A DNA stretch of 64,000 bases from Synechocystis sp. LKSZ1 (GCF_040436315.1 NZ_AP031572.1:3038001-3102000), one strand, 5' to 3'. Counted from the first letter of the stretch, positions 8,269 through 23,199 are shown. Translations and numbers: made by a program. The notes: generated by a model from the sequence alone, not told the origin.

Positions 8269-10185
8269 ATGGCTACTGATCACGCTACTCCCTTAGCGCA
8301 AGTAATGGGTTGGTTACTCCAGGAGGAACCGACTACCCACGCACGCCCCGTAACCCATCCCTGGTGGCAAGTGATGTGCCTAACGGGGGTCGATTATTTC
8401 TCTACCCTGGGCTACCAACCGGGGATTGCCGCGCTGGCCGCTGGTTCGGTTGCGCCCTTTGCAACTTTGATTTTGGTGTTGGTGACGCTCTTCGGAGCTT
8501 TGCCGGTGTATCGTCGGGTGGCAAGTCGTAGTCCCCACGGGCAAGGCTCCTTGGCCATGTTGGAACGACTACTACCTTGGTGGCAGGGCAAGCTATTTAT
8601 CCTCTGTTTGCTGGGGTTTATTGCCACTGATTTTATTATTACCATCACCCTTTCGGCGGCGGATGCCACCGCCCACCTGATTGAAAATCCCCTGTTACAT
8701 CGATTTTTAGAGGGCCAAACAGTCAGCATTACCCTGGTGTCCATTGGTCTTTTGGGCCTTGTCTTTCTCAAGGGGTTCCGAGAGGCAATAGCCATCGCGG
8801 TTCTGTTGGTGCTGGTTTACCTCAGCTTGAACCTAGTCGTGATTGCCGTGAGTATGCAACATCTGTTGATGCACCCAGATCTGGTTCCTTCTTGGTGGCA
8901 GTCTTTGTTTACTCAGCATGGAAATCCCGTGAGCTTAGTACTGATGGCAGCGCTGTTGTTCCCCCGTCTGGCCCTGGGCCTATCGGGGTTTGAGACGGGG
9001 GTGGTCGTCATGCCCCTGGTGGAAGGGTATCCCCAAGACCGGGAGGCCTATCCCAAGGGTCGCATCCGCCAGACCTATCGATTGTTGACCACCGCGGCGG
9101 TGATTATGAGTTTTTTCCTGCTCACCAGCAGTCTGGTGACAATCCTCCTGATTCCTCCCGAAGCCTTTCAACCCGGTGGAGTAGCAAATGGTCGGGCCTT
9201 GGCTTACCTGGCCCACCAGTATCTGGGAGAGGGATTTGGGACGATTTATGACCTCAGCACCATTACGATTCTCTGGTTTGCTGGGGCTTCCGCCATGGCC
9301 GGCTTGCTCAATGTAGTGCCCCGCTATTTGCCCCGCTACGGTATGGCTCCCGATTGGGCCCGACGCTCGCGCCCCCTCGTTCTGGTCTACACGGCGATTG
9401 CCTTTGTCGTAACGATCCTCTTCCAGGCCAGCGTGGATGCCCAAGGAGCAGCCTATGCAACGGGGGTTCTCGTGTTGATTAGTTCCGCTGCCTTTGCCGT
9501 TACCCTAGCGACCTATCGTCAAGCGCCCCGTTCCCGGTTTCTGTTTTTTGTCGTCATTACCCTAATTTTTGTCTATACGACCATCGCCAATATTGTGGAA
9601 CGGCCCGATGGAATCAAGATTGCTACCTTTTTCATTCTGAGTATTATTACTACCTCCCTCATTTCTCGGATTTGGCGCTCCACGGAGATACGCACTGAGA
9701 TGATCACCCTGGATGAGACGGCCCAGGCCTTTGTTCAACAGGAAAGCCAGCACCTCATCCGCATTATTGCTAATCGCCGTAATACTGGTGATGAGGCCGA
9801 ATACTACGAAAAGGAACGGGAAGTCCGGGAAGATAATCATATTCCCACTGACGAAAGCGTCCTCTTCCTCGAAATTGACATTTCCGATGCTTCGGAATTT
9901 GTGGAGAATTTGGCCATTGAAGGCGTTAAGGTCGGCCCCTATCGCATTCTCCGGGCCCACAGTGCTGCTGTCCCCAATGCCATTGCCGCTATCTTGATTT
10001 ATCTTCGGGAACAAACAGGAAAAACGCCCCACGCTTACTTTGGTTGGCCAGAGGGTAATCCGGTGCAATACCTCCTACGTTTCCTCTTGTTTGGGGAAGG
10101 GGATATTGCCATCGTTACGCGGGAAGTGTTGCGGCGAGCGGAGAAAAACCCTGAACGTCGGCCGGCGATCCATGTAGGGGGCTAG
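8269..10185 (+). CDS. APC-superfamily permease with a C-terminal cytoplasmic domain
   Basis: The 638-residue protein has about 12 hydrophobic segments between residues 45 and 470. The first contains [20 protein letters not shown], typical of the unwound helix TM1 of APC-fold transporters (the amino acid permease and KimA-type K+ transporter group). The last 150 residues are soluble, with [26 protein letters not shown] and [20 protein letters not shown]. Substrate cannot be read from sequence; an amino acid or K+ are both possible. It lies 93 bp upstream of a P-type cation ATPase on the same strand, which favours a link with ion homeostasis, but this is inference. Confidence 0.8.
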   Translation: MATDHATPLAQVMGWLLQEEPTTHARPVTHPWWQVMCLTGVDYFSTLGYQPGIAALAAGSVAPFATLILVLVTLFGALPVYRRVASRSPHGQGSLAMLERLLPWWQGKLFILCLLGFIATDFIITITLSAADATAHLIENPLLHRFLEGQTVSITLVSIGLLGLVFLKGFREAIAIAVLLVLVYLSLNLVVIAVSMQHLLMHPDLVPSWWQSLFTQHGNPVSLVLMAALLFPRLALGLSGFETGVVVMPLVEGYPQDREAYPKGRIRQTYRLLTTAAVIMSFFLLTSSLVTILLIPPEAFQPGGVANGRALAYLAHQYLGEGFGTIYDLSTITILWFAGASAMAGLLNVVPRYLPRYGMAPDWARRSRPLVLVYTAIAFVVTILFQASVDAQGAAYATGVLVLISSAAFAVTLATYRQAPRSRFLFFVVITLIFVYTTIANIVERPDGIKIATFFILSIITTSLISRIWRSTEIRTEMITLDETAQAFVQQESQHLIRIIANRRNTGDEAEYYEKEREVREDNHIPTDESVLFLEIDISDASEFVENLAIEGVKVGPYRILRAHSAAVPNAIAAILIYLREQTGKTPHAYFGWPEGNPVQYLLRFLLFGEGDIAIVTREVLRRAEKNPERRPAIHVGG

Positions 10186-10278
10186 ATCTTAAGAAAGCCT
10201 TCCCTCGATTTGGCCGAAATCATCCCTAAAATTTTTCGTAGCCGAGAATTCTCCCTACCGCGTGAGTGATGCCAGATC

Positions 10279-13224
10279 ATGCCGACCTCTTCCCTTTGGT
10301 TGCTTCCCCCGGAGGAAGTCTATGACCGCTTAGAGAGTGGGCCACAGGGTCTCACCAGCGAAGAAGCGGCCCTGCGTCTCCAGCGCTACGGGGTTAATGA
10401 GTTGCCGGAACCCACTCACCGGCCCCTCTGGTTGCGCTTTACGGATCAGCTCACCCATTTCATGGCCCTACTCCTCTGGACGGCGGGGATTCTAGCCTTT
10501 GTTTCCCATACGCCGCAATTGGGCTGGGCCATCTGGGCGGTGATTTGGATTAATGCCCTGTTTAGTTTTGTCCAGGAATTTCGGGCAGAAAAGGCCCTGG
10601 CGGCCTTAAAAAAAGTGTTGCCGAGTCAGGCCAGGGTCTATCGAGACGGAGAACTTCAGCAGATCCTGGCCCGAGACCTCGTCCGGGGCGATGTGGTGCA
10701 GTTGGAAGAAGGGGATCGTCTGTCGGCGGATATGCGCTTGGTCTGGGCGGATAATTTGTACCTTGATGTGTCGGTCATGACGGGGGAATCCTTGCCGGTG
10801 GCCCGTGCCGCTGAATCAGTTCAGGTGCGGGAAGTGCGGGCCGTACGGGGAGGAACGGTTATTCCCCACGGGGAGGAAGGTCATCTCCAGGAAGTGGTCA
10901 AACCGGCGGAAATTCGCAATTTAGTGTTGGCAGGTTCAACGGTAACGGCGGGTCGGGGCCTGGGGGTGGTCTATGCGACGGCGGCCCAGACTGAATTTGG
11001 CCATGTGGCCCACCTCACCACCAAGGTACACCGGGAAACCAGTACTCTGGAGGTACAAATCAGTCAGATTGTGCGTCTGATCACCCTCATTGCCGTCAGC
11101 ATGGGGATATTGGTCTTTCTGCTGACTTCGTTGCTGGTGGGGATGGCCGTCAAGGAGAGTTTTATTTTTGCCATTGGCATTATCGTGGCCTTGGTTCCCG
11201 AAGGATTGTTGCCCACGGTCACCCTCTCTCTGGCCCTGGGGGTACAACGGATGGCCAAGCAAAATGCCCTGGTGCGGCGTCTATCGGCGGTGGAAACCCT
11301 GAGTGCAACCACGGTGATTTGTACGGATAAGACAGGAACCCTGACCAAGAACGAAATGACGGTTTGTGCGCTATGGTTGCCGTTGAATCAACAAGGCTAT
11401 CGGGTTACGGTTACCGGAGAAGGCTATGATCCCCACTCTGGATCGATTGCCTGGCCCGAAGCAATGGCCCTGCAACAACAGATTCAACTTCTACTGCTGG
11501 GAGGGGCCCTCTGTTCCAATGCCCATCTCGTGAATCCTCCCGGTTCCAGCCGCTGGCAAGAAATTGGCGACCCGACAGAGGCCGCCCTACTGGTGGCGGC
11601 TCTTAAGGGCCAGTTGGATTTATCCCAACTACAACGGGAATTTCCCCGCCAACGGGAAGTCCCCTTCGATTCCCGACGACGACGCATGAGTGTGGTGTTG
11701 GGACGAGAGGATGGTGCGCTGTTTGATCTCCTGGCCCAGCCGGGCCAAGGCCCTGGTTTATTGCCCTATGGCCTGATTACCAAAGGGGCCCCCCTGGAGG
11801 TACTGCGGGGCTGTCAGGGCCTGTGTCGCGCCGGAGTGGTCGATACCCTGAAGGAGGAAGACCGGCAGCAAATCATTGCAGCCAACGATGCCTTTGCCCA
11901 GGAAGGGTTTCGGGTACTGGGAGTAGCCATGCGCCAAGGCAACGAAGCACTGCTAACGGAAACCCCCCAACGCCTGGAACAAAGCTTGGTTTTTATTGGG
12001 TTAATCGCTATGTTTGACCCCCCACGGGCGGAAGTGCCGGAGGCCATTACCCGTTGTCATCAGGCCGGAATTAAGATCACGATGGTGACGGGAGACTATG
12101 GGCTGACCGCTGAGGCCATTGCCCACCGTATTGGGCTGGTACAAGACAGGGCTCGCATTATTACCGGGGATGGACTCGAACGCCTCTCTGATGCTCAGCT
12201 CAGGCAGGTGTTGAAATACCGCTCAGGATTAATCTTTGCCCGTATGGCTCCGGAGCAAAAGCTCCGTCTGGTTCAAGCCTATAAAGACCTAGGACAGGTG
12301 GTGGCAGTGACGGGTGATGGTGTTAATGATGCCCCGGCCCTGCAGGCCGCCCACATTGGCATTGCGATGGGCCTTAACGGCACCGATGTGGCCCGGGAAG
12401 CGGCGGATATCGTCTTGATGGATGATAACTTTGCCACCATTGTCAGTGCTGTCGAGGAAGGACGAACGGTGTACCAGAATATTCGCAAGTTTATTACCTA
12501 TATCCTGGCCTCCAATGTGGCGGAACTGGTGCCCTTTTTGGCGATGGTGGCCTTAAAAATTCCCCCAGCTCTGGTGATCATGCAAATTTTGGCAGTGGAT
12601 TTAGGCACCGATATGATTCCCGCCCTGGCCCTGGGGGTCGAACGAGCAGAACAGGGAACAATGCAGCGGCCCCCTCGCCCCAAGCAGGCGGCCCTGCTAG
12701 ACCGGTCTTTGCTCCTACGGGCCTACGGATTTCTAGGGCTGATGGAAGCGACCCTGGCCATGGGGGCCTTTTTTCTTGTCTGGTGGAGCCATGGCTATGG
12801 CCTCAGCGAACTCCAAGCTATCACCCCGAGTATTCTGAGCCATACCGCCAGTGCTACGGTAATAGCTATTTATGCCCAGGCGACAACGATGACCCTGGCA
12901 ACCATTGTGGCCTGCCAAGATGGTAATCTCTTTGCCTGCCGTTCTGAACAGACTTCCGCTCTTCAACTCCCCTGGTTCAATAACCCGCTGCTCTGGATCG
13001 GGATTGCCACGGAATGGTTATTGATCATTTCGCTGATCACCGTAGCCCCCCTGGCCCAAATTTTTGCGACCGCTCCCCTACAACCTTGGCAGGGCCTCTT
13101 GCTCTTGGTTTGTCCCCCCTTGGTCTTGGGGGCTGAAGAACTGCGGAAATATGTTCTGCGCCAACATCCAGGAACCTTAGTGCAGGAAATGACGCAGGCC
13201 GGTAAAGACCATCACCAGGCCTAA
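10279..13224 (+). CDS. P2-type cation-transporting ATPase with Na+/K+-ATPase-like ion-site motifs
   Basis: The 981-residue protein has the full P-type layout: N-terminal cation ATPase domain, actuator loop with MTGES, phosphorylation motif CTDKTGTLT with Asp350, hinge TGDGVNDAP, and ten expected membrane segments. In M4 it has VPEGLL, in M5 SNVAELVPF, and in M6 VDLGTDMIPALALG, followed by ERAEQGTMQRPPRP. The two aspartates in DLGTD and the later AE-x(3)-M-x-R-x-PR are features of the Na+/K+-ATPase class (P2C) rather than of SERCA-type pumps, which have N-x-x-TD. It probably exports Na+ or exchanges cations at the plasma membrane. The 3' end overlaps the convergent purH gene by 48 bp. Confidence 0.93.
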   Translation: MPTSSLWLLPPEEVYDRLESGPQGLTSEEAALRLQRYGVNELPEPTHRPLWLRFTDQLTHFMALLLWTAGILAFVSHTPQLGWAIWAVIWINALFSFVQEFRAEKALAALKKVLPSQARVYRDGELQQILARDLVRGDVVQLEEGDRLSADMRLVWADNLYLDVSVMTGESLPVARAAESVQVREVRAVRGGTVIPHGEEGHLQEVVKPAEIRNLVLAGSTVTAGRGLGVVYATAAQTEFGHVAHLTTKVHRETSTLEVQISQIVRLITLIAVSMGILVFLLTSLLVGMAVKESFIFAIGIIVALVPEGLLPTVTLSLALGVQRMAKQNALVRRLSAVETLSATTVICTDKTGTLTKNEMTVCALWLPLNQQGYRVTVTGEGYDPHSGSIAWPEAMALQQQIQLLLLGGALCSNAHLVNPPGSSRWQEIGDPTEAALLVAALKGQLDLSQLQREFPRQREVPFDSRRRRMSVVLGREDGALFDLLAQPGQGPGLLPYGLITKGAPLEVLRGCQGLCRAGVVDTLKEEDRQQIIAANDAFAQEGFRVLGVAMRQGNEALLTETPQRLEQSLVFIGLIAMFDPPRAEVPEAITRCHQAGIKITMVTGDYGLTAEAIAHRIGLVQDRARIITGDGLERLSDAQLRQVLKYRSGLIFARMAPEQKLRLVQAYKDLGQVVAVTGDGVNDAPALQAAHIGIAMGLNGTDVAREAADIVLMDDNFATIVSAVEEGRTVYQNIRKFITYILASNVAELVPFLAMVALKIPPALVIMQILAVDLGTDMIPALALGVERAEQGTMQRPPRPKQAALLDRSLLLRAYGFLGLMEATLAMGAFFLVWWSHGYGLSELQAITPSILSHTASATVIAIYAQATTMTLATIVACQDGNLFACRSEQTSALQLPWFNNPLLWIGIATEWLLIISLITVAPLAQIFATAPLQPWQGLLLLVCPPLVLGAEELRKYVLRQHPGTLVQEMTQAGKDHHQA

Positions 13225-14712
13225 TTCATTGGCGGCCTGGATGGAATCTTGGTCACGCACGGAGCCACCGGGTTGGACAATGGCCGTAATCCCGGCCTGG
13301 GCCGCCGTCCGTACCGAGTCATCAAAGGGGAAAAAGCCATCGCTGGCCAGATAACCGCCCCGAGCCTTTTCGCCGGCTTGTTGCAGGGCAATGGCCACAG
13401 AACCGACTCGATTCATTTGGCCGGCCCCGACGCCCAAACTAGTTTTCTGGTGACTGACCACAATGGCATTGGACTTAACATGCTTGCAGACCTTCCAGGC
13501 AAAGAGGAGTTCAGCGAGTTGTTCAGCACTGGGCTGTTTTTCCGTCACGACTTGCCAATGCTCTGGAGTTTCAGCCACATCATCACTGGCCTGAACCAGG
13601 AAACCACCGGCGATGGCCTTGATTGTCTGTTGAGGGCCGGTGAGTAAATCGGGGAGCAACAACACCCGCAGATTGGGCTTAGCGGCCAGAATTTTTTCCG
13701 CCTCTGGGTCACAGGCCGGGGCCACAATACATTCCAAAAAGGTTTGGCTTAGGGCCTGGGCCGTGCTGCTATCAATCGCTTGGTTCAGGGCCACAATGCC
13801 GCCAAAGGCGGAGACTGAATCCGCGGCATAGGCCTTACGGTAAGCTTCGGCCAGGTTACTCCCCAGGGCCACCCCACAGGGATTGGTATGTTTGAGAATG
13901 GCGGCGGCGGCCTCCTGGGGGTCAAATTCTGCAATCAGACGACGGGCCGCTTCCAGATCCACCAGATTGTTGTAGCTGAGTTCCTTACCCTGCAATTTAA
14001 CCGCACTGGCCCAACCTTCGGCCTGGCTTCCTGTTTGGTACCAAGCGGCACTTTGGTGGGGATTTTCGCCGTAGCGGAGGCTTTGGCGTAGGTTGCCTCT
14101 GAGCCCATAGTGTTGACCTGTCTCACCGTTCAGTTGGGCAAAGTACTGGGCAATGGCCTGGTCATAGGCCTGGGTCAAGGCAAAGGCTTCTCCGGCCCAA
14201 CGTTGGCGCAAGCTTAGGTCAATTTCTCCAGTTTCCCCCAGGGCCTGAAGATAGTCAGCGTACTGGCGGGGGTGGCTCAAGATGGTGGTGTGGGCAAAGT
14301 TCTTGGCGGTGGCGCGGATCATGGCCGGGCCGCCAATATCGATCTGTTCAATGGCCTCAGCCACGGTGACGTTGGGTTTGGCAATGGTCTCTTCAAAGGG
14401 ATAGAGATTCACCACGACTAAATCCAGGGGACGAATTTGGTTCGCTTCTAGGTCTGCCAGATCCTCGGCTAAATTCTTGCGTGCCAAGATACCGCCATGG
14501 ATGCGGGGATGGAGGGTCTTCACCCGGCCCCCTAAAATTTCCGGTGCGCCGGTGTAGTCACTGACCTTGGTCACAGGAATGCCGGCCCCCTGCAAGGCCT
14601 TAGCCGTACCGCCACTGCTAATCAGGTCAAACTGAAACTCTTCGACCAAAGAACGAGCAAACTCAATCAAACCGGTTTTATCGGAAACACTGAGCAGGGC
14701 AAGGCGGGCCAT
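13177..14712 (-). CDS. purH: Bifunctional AICAR transformylase/IMP cyclohydrolase, PurH
   Basis: PurH catalyses the last two steps of de novo IMP synthesis. The 511-residue length is normal. The N-terminal cyclohydrolase part shows LLSVSDKTGL, SSGGTAKAL and GRVKTLHPRIHGGIL; the C-terminal transformylase part shows RYGENPHQSA, KHTNPCG and SDGFFPFDDSV. The ATG start at 14712 (MARLALLSVSDKTG) fits the family. It stands alone on the minus strand, and its last 16 codons overlap the end of the ATPase gene on the opposite strand. Confidence 0.97.
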   Translation of the reverse strand: MARLALLSVSDKTGLIEFARSLVEEFQFDLISSGGTAKALQGAGIPVTKVSDYTGAPEILGGRVKTLHPRIHGGILARKNLAEDLADLEANQIRPLDLVVVNLYPFEETIAKPNVTVAEAIEQIDIGGPAMIRATAKNFAHTTILSHPRQYADYLQALGETGEIDLSLRQRWAGEAFALTQAYDQAIAQYFAQLNGETGQHYGLRGNLRQSLRYGENPHQSAAWYQTGSQAEGWASAVKLQGKELSYNNLVDLEAARRLIAEFDPQEAAAAILKHTNPCGVALGSNLAEAYRKAYAADSVSAFGGIVALNQAIDSSTAQALSQTFLECIVAPACDPEAEKILAAKPNLRVLLLPDLLTGPQQTIKAIAGGFLVQASDDVAETPEHWQVVTEKQPSAEQLAELLFAWKVCKHVKSNAIVVSHQKTSLGVGAGQMNRVGSVAIALQQAGEKARGGYLASDGFFPFDDSVRTAAQAGITAIVQPGGSVRDQDSIQAANELGLVMVFTGLRHFLH

Positions 14713-14862
14713 GGCTTTCTCCTATCGCAATCAGGGACAAACCTTTCCATTATCCATCGACACTCCCCCGTCCACCCAACGATTTTTCCCCAGGCATTTG
14801 GCGGAACTGCCTGTTGGCGATAAGATTGGGGCGTATTTTGTCGTGACTCCCATGCCTGCGCC

Positions 14863-15555
14863 ATGCTCAGACTAATCACCGATTTTGACGGCCCGATTAT
14901 GGATGTTTCTGAACGTTACTATCGGGTTTATCTCTATTGTTTAGAGCAGGTGCAAGAACCCGGTCAGGCCCTGCACGTGTTAACCAAGAGCGACTTTTGG
15001 CAGTTAAAGCGGGCCAAGGTAGCAGAGGTAGAAATTGGTCGTCGTTCTGGCCTGGTGGAGTCCCAAGTCCAGCGTTTTGCCGATCTCCGTCGTCAGACGG
15101 TGCATACTCTACCCTACCTTGTCCACGATTTACCCCATCCGGGGGCCGTAGAAACCTTGGAATATCTGCAATCTCTCGGTGTTGAGTTGGTGGTGATGAC
15201 CATGCGTCGGGTCTGTGAATTGGAGGAGGCCCTGGAACGCAATCATCTGGGTCGTTTTTTTGCCCCCCAGCATCGCTATTGTCTGAGCAACGACTACGTT
15301 AAAACCGGCGATACCAAGGATAAACCCCTGCTGATGCAACGGGCTATCAGAGAACTGCCTCCCCACGATACCGTTTGGATGGTGGGAGACACCGAGGCGG
15401 ATATCCTGGCGGCCCAGAGTGCGGATATTCCGGTGATTGGGGTGTTATCGGGAATTCGTAACCAAGAACAGTTGGAACGCTATGGCCCTCTGCGGATTAT
15501 GGCCAATCTGCGCGAGGCCACGGAATTTATTTTGGCTAGCGTAGGAAGCTACTAA
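14863..15555 (+). CDS. HAD-superfamily hydrolase
   Basis: The 230-residue protein begins MLRLITDFDGPIMDVSERYY. DFDGPIMD is HAD motif I, although the common DGTL is replaced by DGPI. Motif II is seen at VVMTMR, and motif IV at MVGDTEADILAA. The helical cap between motifs I and II matches phosphoglycolate-phosphatase-like enzymes. It may dephosphorylate a small phosphorylated metabolite; the substrate is unknown. The start is divergent from purH with a 150-bp gap. Its last 20 bp overlap the end of the convergent CPP1-like gene. Confidence 0.85.
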   Translation: MLRLITDFDGPIMDVSERYYRVYLYCLEQVQEPGQALHVLTKSDFWQLKRAKVAEVEIGRRSGLVESQVQRFADLRRQTVHTLPYLVHDLPHPGAVETLEYLQSLGVELVVMTMRRVCELEEALERNHLGRFFAPQHRYCLSNDYVKTGDTKDKPLLMQRAIRELPPHDTVWMVGDTEADILAAQSADIPVIGVLSGIRNQEQLERYGPLRIMANLREATEFILASVGSY

Positions 15556-16162
15556 TCAGCCAAAAAACCAAGAAAGTCACGCCCGTGGCCATGGCTTCTG
15601 CGCTCAGGCCCGTTAGCAGTCCCGCACTTCCCAAGAGAGCTGTCAGACCCGTGCCTAGGGCCACGCCAGCAATCAGGCCCAACAATGTCAGCAAAAAGGC
15701 CCGGGCAAACTTTTTCTCTTTGCGATTGAGAAAATAGAGGTTGACAAAGACCCCGGCCACTAGCAGGAGAGGACGCAGGGATTGAGGGCCATTGGGGCTA
15801 AAAAAGCTGACGACGGCCAGGGCCAAGAAAAGACCGGCGGGCAGTAAAATATCGTTTTTAGACGGCGTATCAACTAAATTCTGGAGCCAGGACGGAGTCT
15901 GGGTTTTGGGAAAGTTCGGCCCACTGTTGGGCATCTCTACACTTTTTTCGGGAAAGCGAATCCGTTCCGGGACTTTGATTTTTCCCTCCTGACGTAGTCT
16001 AAGCCGCTCCATGATGATGGCATCGTAGGCCGCTTCAATTTTCTCCACAGCGGCGCTGTCTTCCTGGTATTTTTGACTCAATTGAGCCTTGATGACCTGA
16101 ATCTCCTCAAAGGACGCATCTTCGGTGACACCAAGGGTTTGGTAGGGAGTGGGGTCGCTCAT
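15536..16162 (-). CDS. CPP1-like membrane protein with a J-like N-terminal domain
   Basis: I start at the Met of MSDPTPYQTLGVTEDASFEE (16162), since the upstream 13 residues are polar and atypical. The 208-residue protein has a degenerate J-domain at residues 1-55 without an HPD tripeptide, a linker rich in Pro and Asn, and three or four membrane segments in the C-terminal half. This is the arrangement of the CPP1-like family, related to the plant chaperone-like protein of protochlorophyllide oxidoreductase. A chaperone role at thylakoid or plasma membranes is inferred from that family. Confidence 0.82.
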   Translation of the reverse strand: MSDPTPYQTLGVTEDASFEEIQVIKAQLSQKYQEDSAAVEKIEAAYDAIIMERLRLRQEGKIKVPERIRFPEKSVEMPNSGPNFPKTQTPSWLQNLVDTPSKNDILLPAGLFLALAVVSFFSPNGPQSLRPLLLVAGVFVNLYFLNRKEKKFARAFLLTLLGLIAGVALGTGLTALLGSAGLLTGLSAEAMATGVTFLVFWLISSFLR

Positions 16163-16263
16163 AGGGCCAGCTTGTCTACGTTTTTCTGCATTCGTCGCCA
16201 ATCATAAACCTTATTATGCGTTAATTTTCTCTAATCTGCCCCTGGAAACCGAGAGAAACGTGA

Positions 16264-20546
<4,283 letters not shown>

Positions 20547-20604
20547 GGGCGAGTTTAGGGGCCGGGCCCCTCCGCCGTTGAATCTATTCCGACATTAACC
20601 CATC

Positions 20605-21897
20605 GTGTTGAAATTGAATACCTTTTGGAACCAGGCGACCCAGTGGTTAACAAACCCTTCAGAGCAGGCTCTGGAAAAAGCATTTCGCTCCGCCGTCAAG
20701 ATCAAAGAAATTGAAGATGAGCATTTTCAGGGCCACAAAATCTCTCCTGGGAATAGTCAGTACGGCACCAGTGTGATCACCTACTTTACGGCGGAAGCCA
20801 ATCGTCATCTCCAGCAGATCGAGCGGAACTTGCAGGGCCTGCGTAAAGGAGGAAGACTGAGTCTTTTTTCATCTGTCGCCAACGGTGGGCCGGCCCCGGA
20901 AACCGATGTTATTCTGCAAAAACTCCAGTTTATTGATACCGTTCTGGCGCGCTACGAGCGCTCCCCGATAGAACCGGTTCTTTCCCTGGAAACCGAAGCT
21001 GGCCCTCCTCTACGGACTCCTCGTCAGATACAAAAGGAGGATTTTCAGTACCGACGCCAGGAAGAAGCTAACCAAAAACTCGACAGTGCTTCCCGGAAAA
21101 CCGGCGTCCTACCTCGCTCTTTCCTGCGGACTATTAACCGCCTCCGTCAGGAGATGAATCCCCAGTCTGGAGAAAGCGAGCGCAAGGTTTTAAATCAGTA
21201 CCGGAAATCCCGCTATAAGACAGCACTATCTGTCAAATTTCTCTTGATGCTGGTGATTATTCCCCTGCTGGTACATCAGTTGACAAAAACGTTTTTTTTA
21301 ACGCCTCTGGTGGAATCCTACTTTGAGCAACACGCTGAAATTGTGTTTATCAATCAAAATATGGAAGAAGAGGCTCTGGCAGAGCTTCAGCATTACGAAA
21401 ACTCCCTTCGTTTTCAGGGCCTGTTAGGATTTCGCCAACCCCTCTCCCCCGAAGAAAGCAATGAGAAATTAAAGGAAAAAGCAGCGGAGATTGCCGAGAA
21501 CTTTCGCCATGTAGGTAGTAATGCTATTGCTAACATATTTGCAGATTTATTCTCCTTTATCGCCTTTGTTATTGTTCTGTTGACCAGCCAGGAAGAAATT
21601 GAAGTTCTGAAGGAATTTATTGACGAAATTGTCTATGGTCTAAGTGATTCCGCCAAGGCCTTTTTAATTATTCTATTCACCGATATGTTTGTGGGCTTCC
21701 ACTCTCCCCACGGTTGGGAAGTGATTCTCGAAAGTATTGCCCGTCATTTTGGCCTGCCCGAAAATCGAGACTTTAATTTTCTGTTTATTGCCACCTTTCC
21801 TGTGATCCTGGATACGGTCTTTAAGTACTGGATTTTCCGCTACCTCAACAGTATTTCCCCCTCCTCTGTGGCCACCTACCGCAATATGAACGAGTAA
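20605..21897 (+). CDS. pxcA: Proton extrusion protein PxcA (CemA family)
   Basis: PxcA is the cyanobacterial relative of chloroplast CemA and takes part in light-driven Na+-dependent proton extrusion and pH homeostasis. The 430-residue protein has the family layout: a long charged N-terminal region (AFRSAVKIKEIEDEHFQG near the start), then a C-terminal membrane domain with four segments starting around residue 210 (FLLMLVIIPLLVHQL) and ending in YWIFRYLNSISPSSVATYRN. It starts at GTG 20605. It is divergent from the helicase-like gene with a gap of 58 bp, so promoters overlap. Confidence 0.93.
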   Translation: MLKLNTFWNQATQWLTNPSEQALEKAFRSAVKIKEIEDEHFQGHKISPGNSQYGTSVITYFTAEANRHLQQIERNLQGLRKGGRLSLFSSVANGGPAPETDVILQKLQFIDTVLARYERSPIEPVLSLETEAGPPLRTPRQIQKEDFQYRRQEEANQKLDSASRKTGVLPRSFLRTINRLRQEMNPQSGESERKVLNQYRKSRYKTALSVKFLLMLVIIPLLVHQLTKTFFLTPLVESYFEQHAEIVFINQNMEEEALAELQHYENSLRFQGLLGFRQPLSPEESNEKLKEKAAEIAENFRHVGSNAIANIFADLFSFIAFVIVLLTSQEEIEVLKEFIDEIVYGLSDSAKAFLIILFTDMFVGFHSPHGWEVILESIARHFGLPENRDFNFLFIATFPVILDTVFKYWIFRYLNSISPSSVATYRNMNE

Positions 21898-21942
21898 GGC
21901 CGGCCCTTAGCGGGATAATGGGGAGAGCTTTTTTCCTTGCTG

Positions 21943-23157
21943 ATGATGCTGTCTCCCGACTCCACCACCTTTGCGGCCCTGGCCCAACAATACCAAACGG
22001 CTCTCTTAACGGATGTTTTGCCCTTCTGGCAGGGCCATTCCCTCGACCAAGACCAAGGGGGCTATTTTACCTGCCTCGACCGCCAGGGCCAGGTGTTTGA
22101 TACGGACAAGTTTATTTGGTTACAGAATCGTCAAGTCTGGCTTTTTTCGGCTCTGTACAATCGTGTCGAAGCGCGGGCAGATTGGTTAGCTATAGCGCGC
22201 CACGGGGCCAACTTTTTAGCCCGCCATGGTCGAGATGACGAAGGCAACTGGTATTTTGCCCTCAATCGCCAGGGCCAGCCTCTGGTGCAACCCTACAATA
22301 TTTTTTCCGACTGTTTTGCGGCCATGGCTTTTAGCCAGTATGCCTTGGCCAGTCAGGAGGAACAGGCTCAGGCCATCGCGCTTCAGGCCTACCAGAATGT
22401 TCTGCGTCGCCAGGCCAATCCCAAGGGCCCCTACAACAAGGCCTATCCCGGTACGCGGCCCCTCAAATCCCTAGCTGTCCCGATGATCCTGGCTAATCTA
22501 ACCCTAGAAATGGCCTGGCTATTGCCCTCTAGTACGCTAGAAGAAGTCCTGCATAGCACCGTTCAGGAGGTGATGACTGATTTCCTCGACCCCCAACGGC
22601 AAATTCTGCGCGAAGCAGTGGCCCCCGATGGCAGTTTTGTGGATTGTTTTGACGGTCGTCTCCTCAATCCTGGCCATGGCATTGAGGCCATGTGGTTCAT
22701 GATGGCCATTGGCCAACGTCAGCAGAACCCAGCCTTGATGGAACAGGCGGTGGACATTGTCTTGGCGACCCTCGAACGGGCCTGGGATACCGAATTTGGC
22801 GGTATTTTTTACTTTCTGGATAGCCGAGGTCATCCCCCCCAGCAACTGGAATGGGATCAAAAACTCTGGTGGGTTCACCTGGAAACCCTAGTGGCCCTGG
22901 CCCTGGGCTACCAACTCACGGGGCGGCCGGCCTGCTGGCAATGGTATCAGCGAGTGCATGACTATAGCTGGCAACATTTCCCCGATCCCGAATATGGGGA
23001 ATGGTTTGGCTATCTCAATCGTCGGGGCGAGGTTTTGCTCAATCTCAAGGGGGGAAAATGGAAGGGCTGTTTCCATGTCCCCCGGGCCCTCTGGCTCTGT
23101 TGGCAGGCCTTTGATGAACTGGCCCAGGGGGATAATTCCCAAAAGCTTGTTCTGTAA
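21943..23157 (+). CDS. AGE-family epimerase/isomerase (N-acylglucosamine 2-epimerase fold)
   Basis: The protein of about 404 residues has the repeated aromatic and His-containing helices of the alpha6/alpha6-barrel epimerases: [16 protein letters not shown] near residue 60, [13 protein letters not shown] near 240, [13 protein letters not shown] near 305 and [15 protein letters not shown] near the end. These match N-acylglucosamine and cellobiose 2-epimerases. The sugar substrate is uncertain. I chose ATG 21943; a TTG at 21937, ten bases from GGGAGAG, and ATG 21946 are alternatives. It lies 45 bp after pxcA on the same strand. Confidence 0.87.
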   Translation: MMLSPDSTTFAALAQQYQTALLTDVLPFWQGHSLDQDQGGYFTCLDRQGQVFDTDKFIWLQNRQVWLFSALYNRVEARADWLAIARHGANFLARHGRDDEGNWYFALNRQGQPLVQPYNIFSDCFAAMAFSQYALASQEEQAQAIALQAYQNVLRRQANPKGPYNKAYPGTRPLKSLAVPMILANLTLEMAWLLPSSTLEEVLHSTVQEVMTDFLDPQRQILREAVAPDGSFVDCFDGRLLNPGHGIEAMWFMMAIGQRQQNPALMEQAVDIVLATLERAWDTEFGGIFYFLDSRGHPPQQLEWDQKLWWVHLETLVALALGYQLTGRPACWQWYQRVHDYSWQHFPDPEYGEWFGYLNRRGEVLLNLKGGKWKGCFHVPRALWLCWQAFDELAQGDNSQKLVL

Positions 23158-23199
23158 GCCTTCCAAGCAGGGATTTTAAAAAAATGTATCTGGTAGCAC

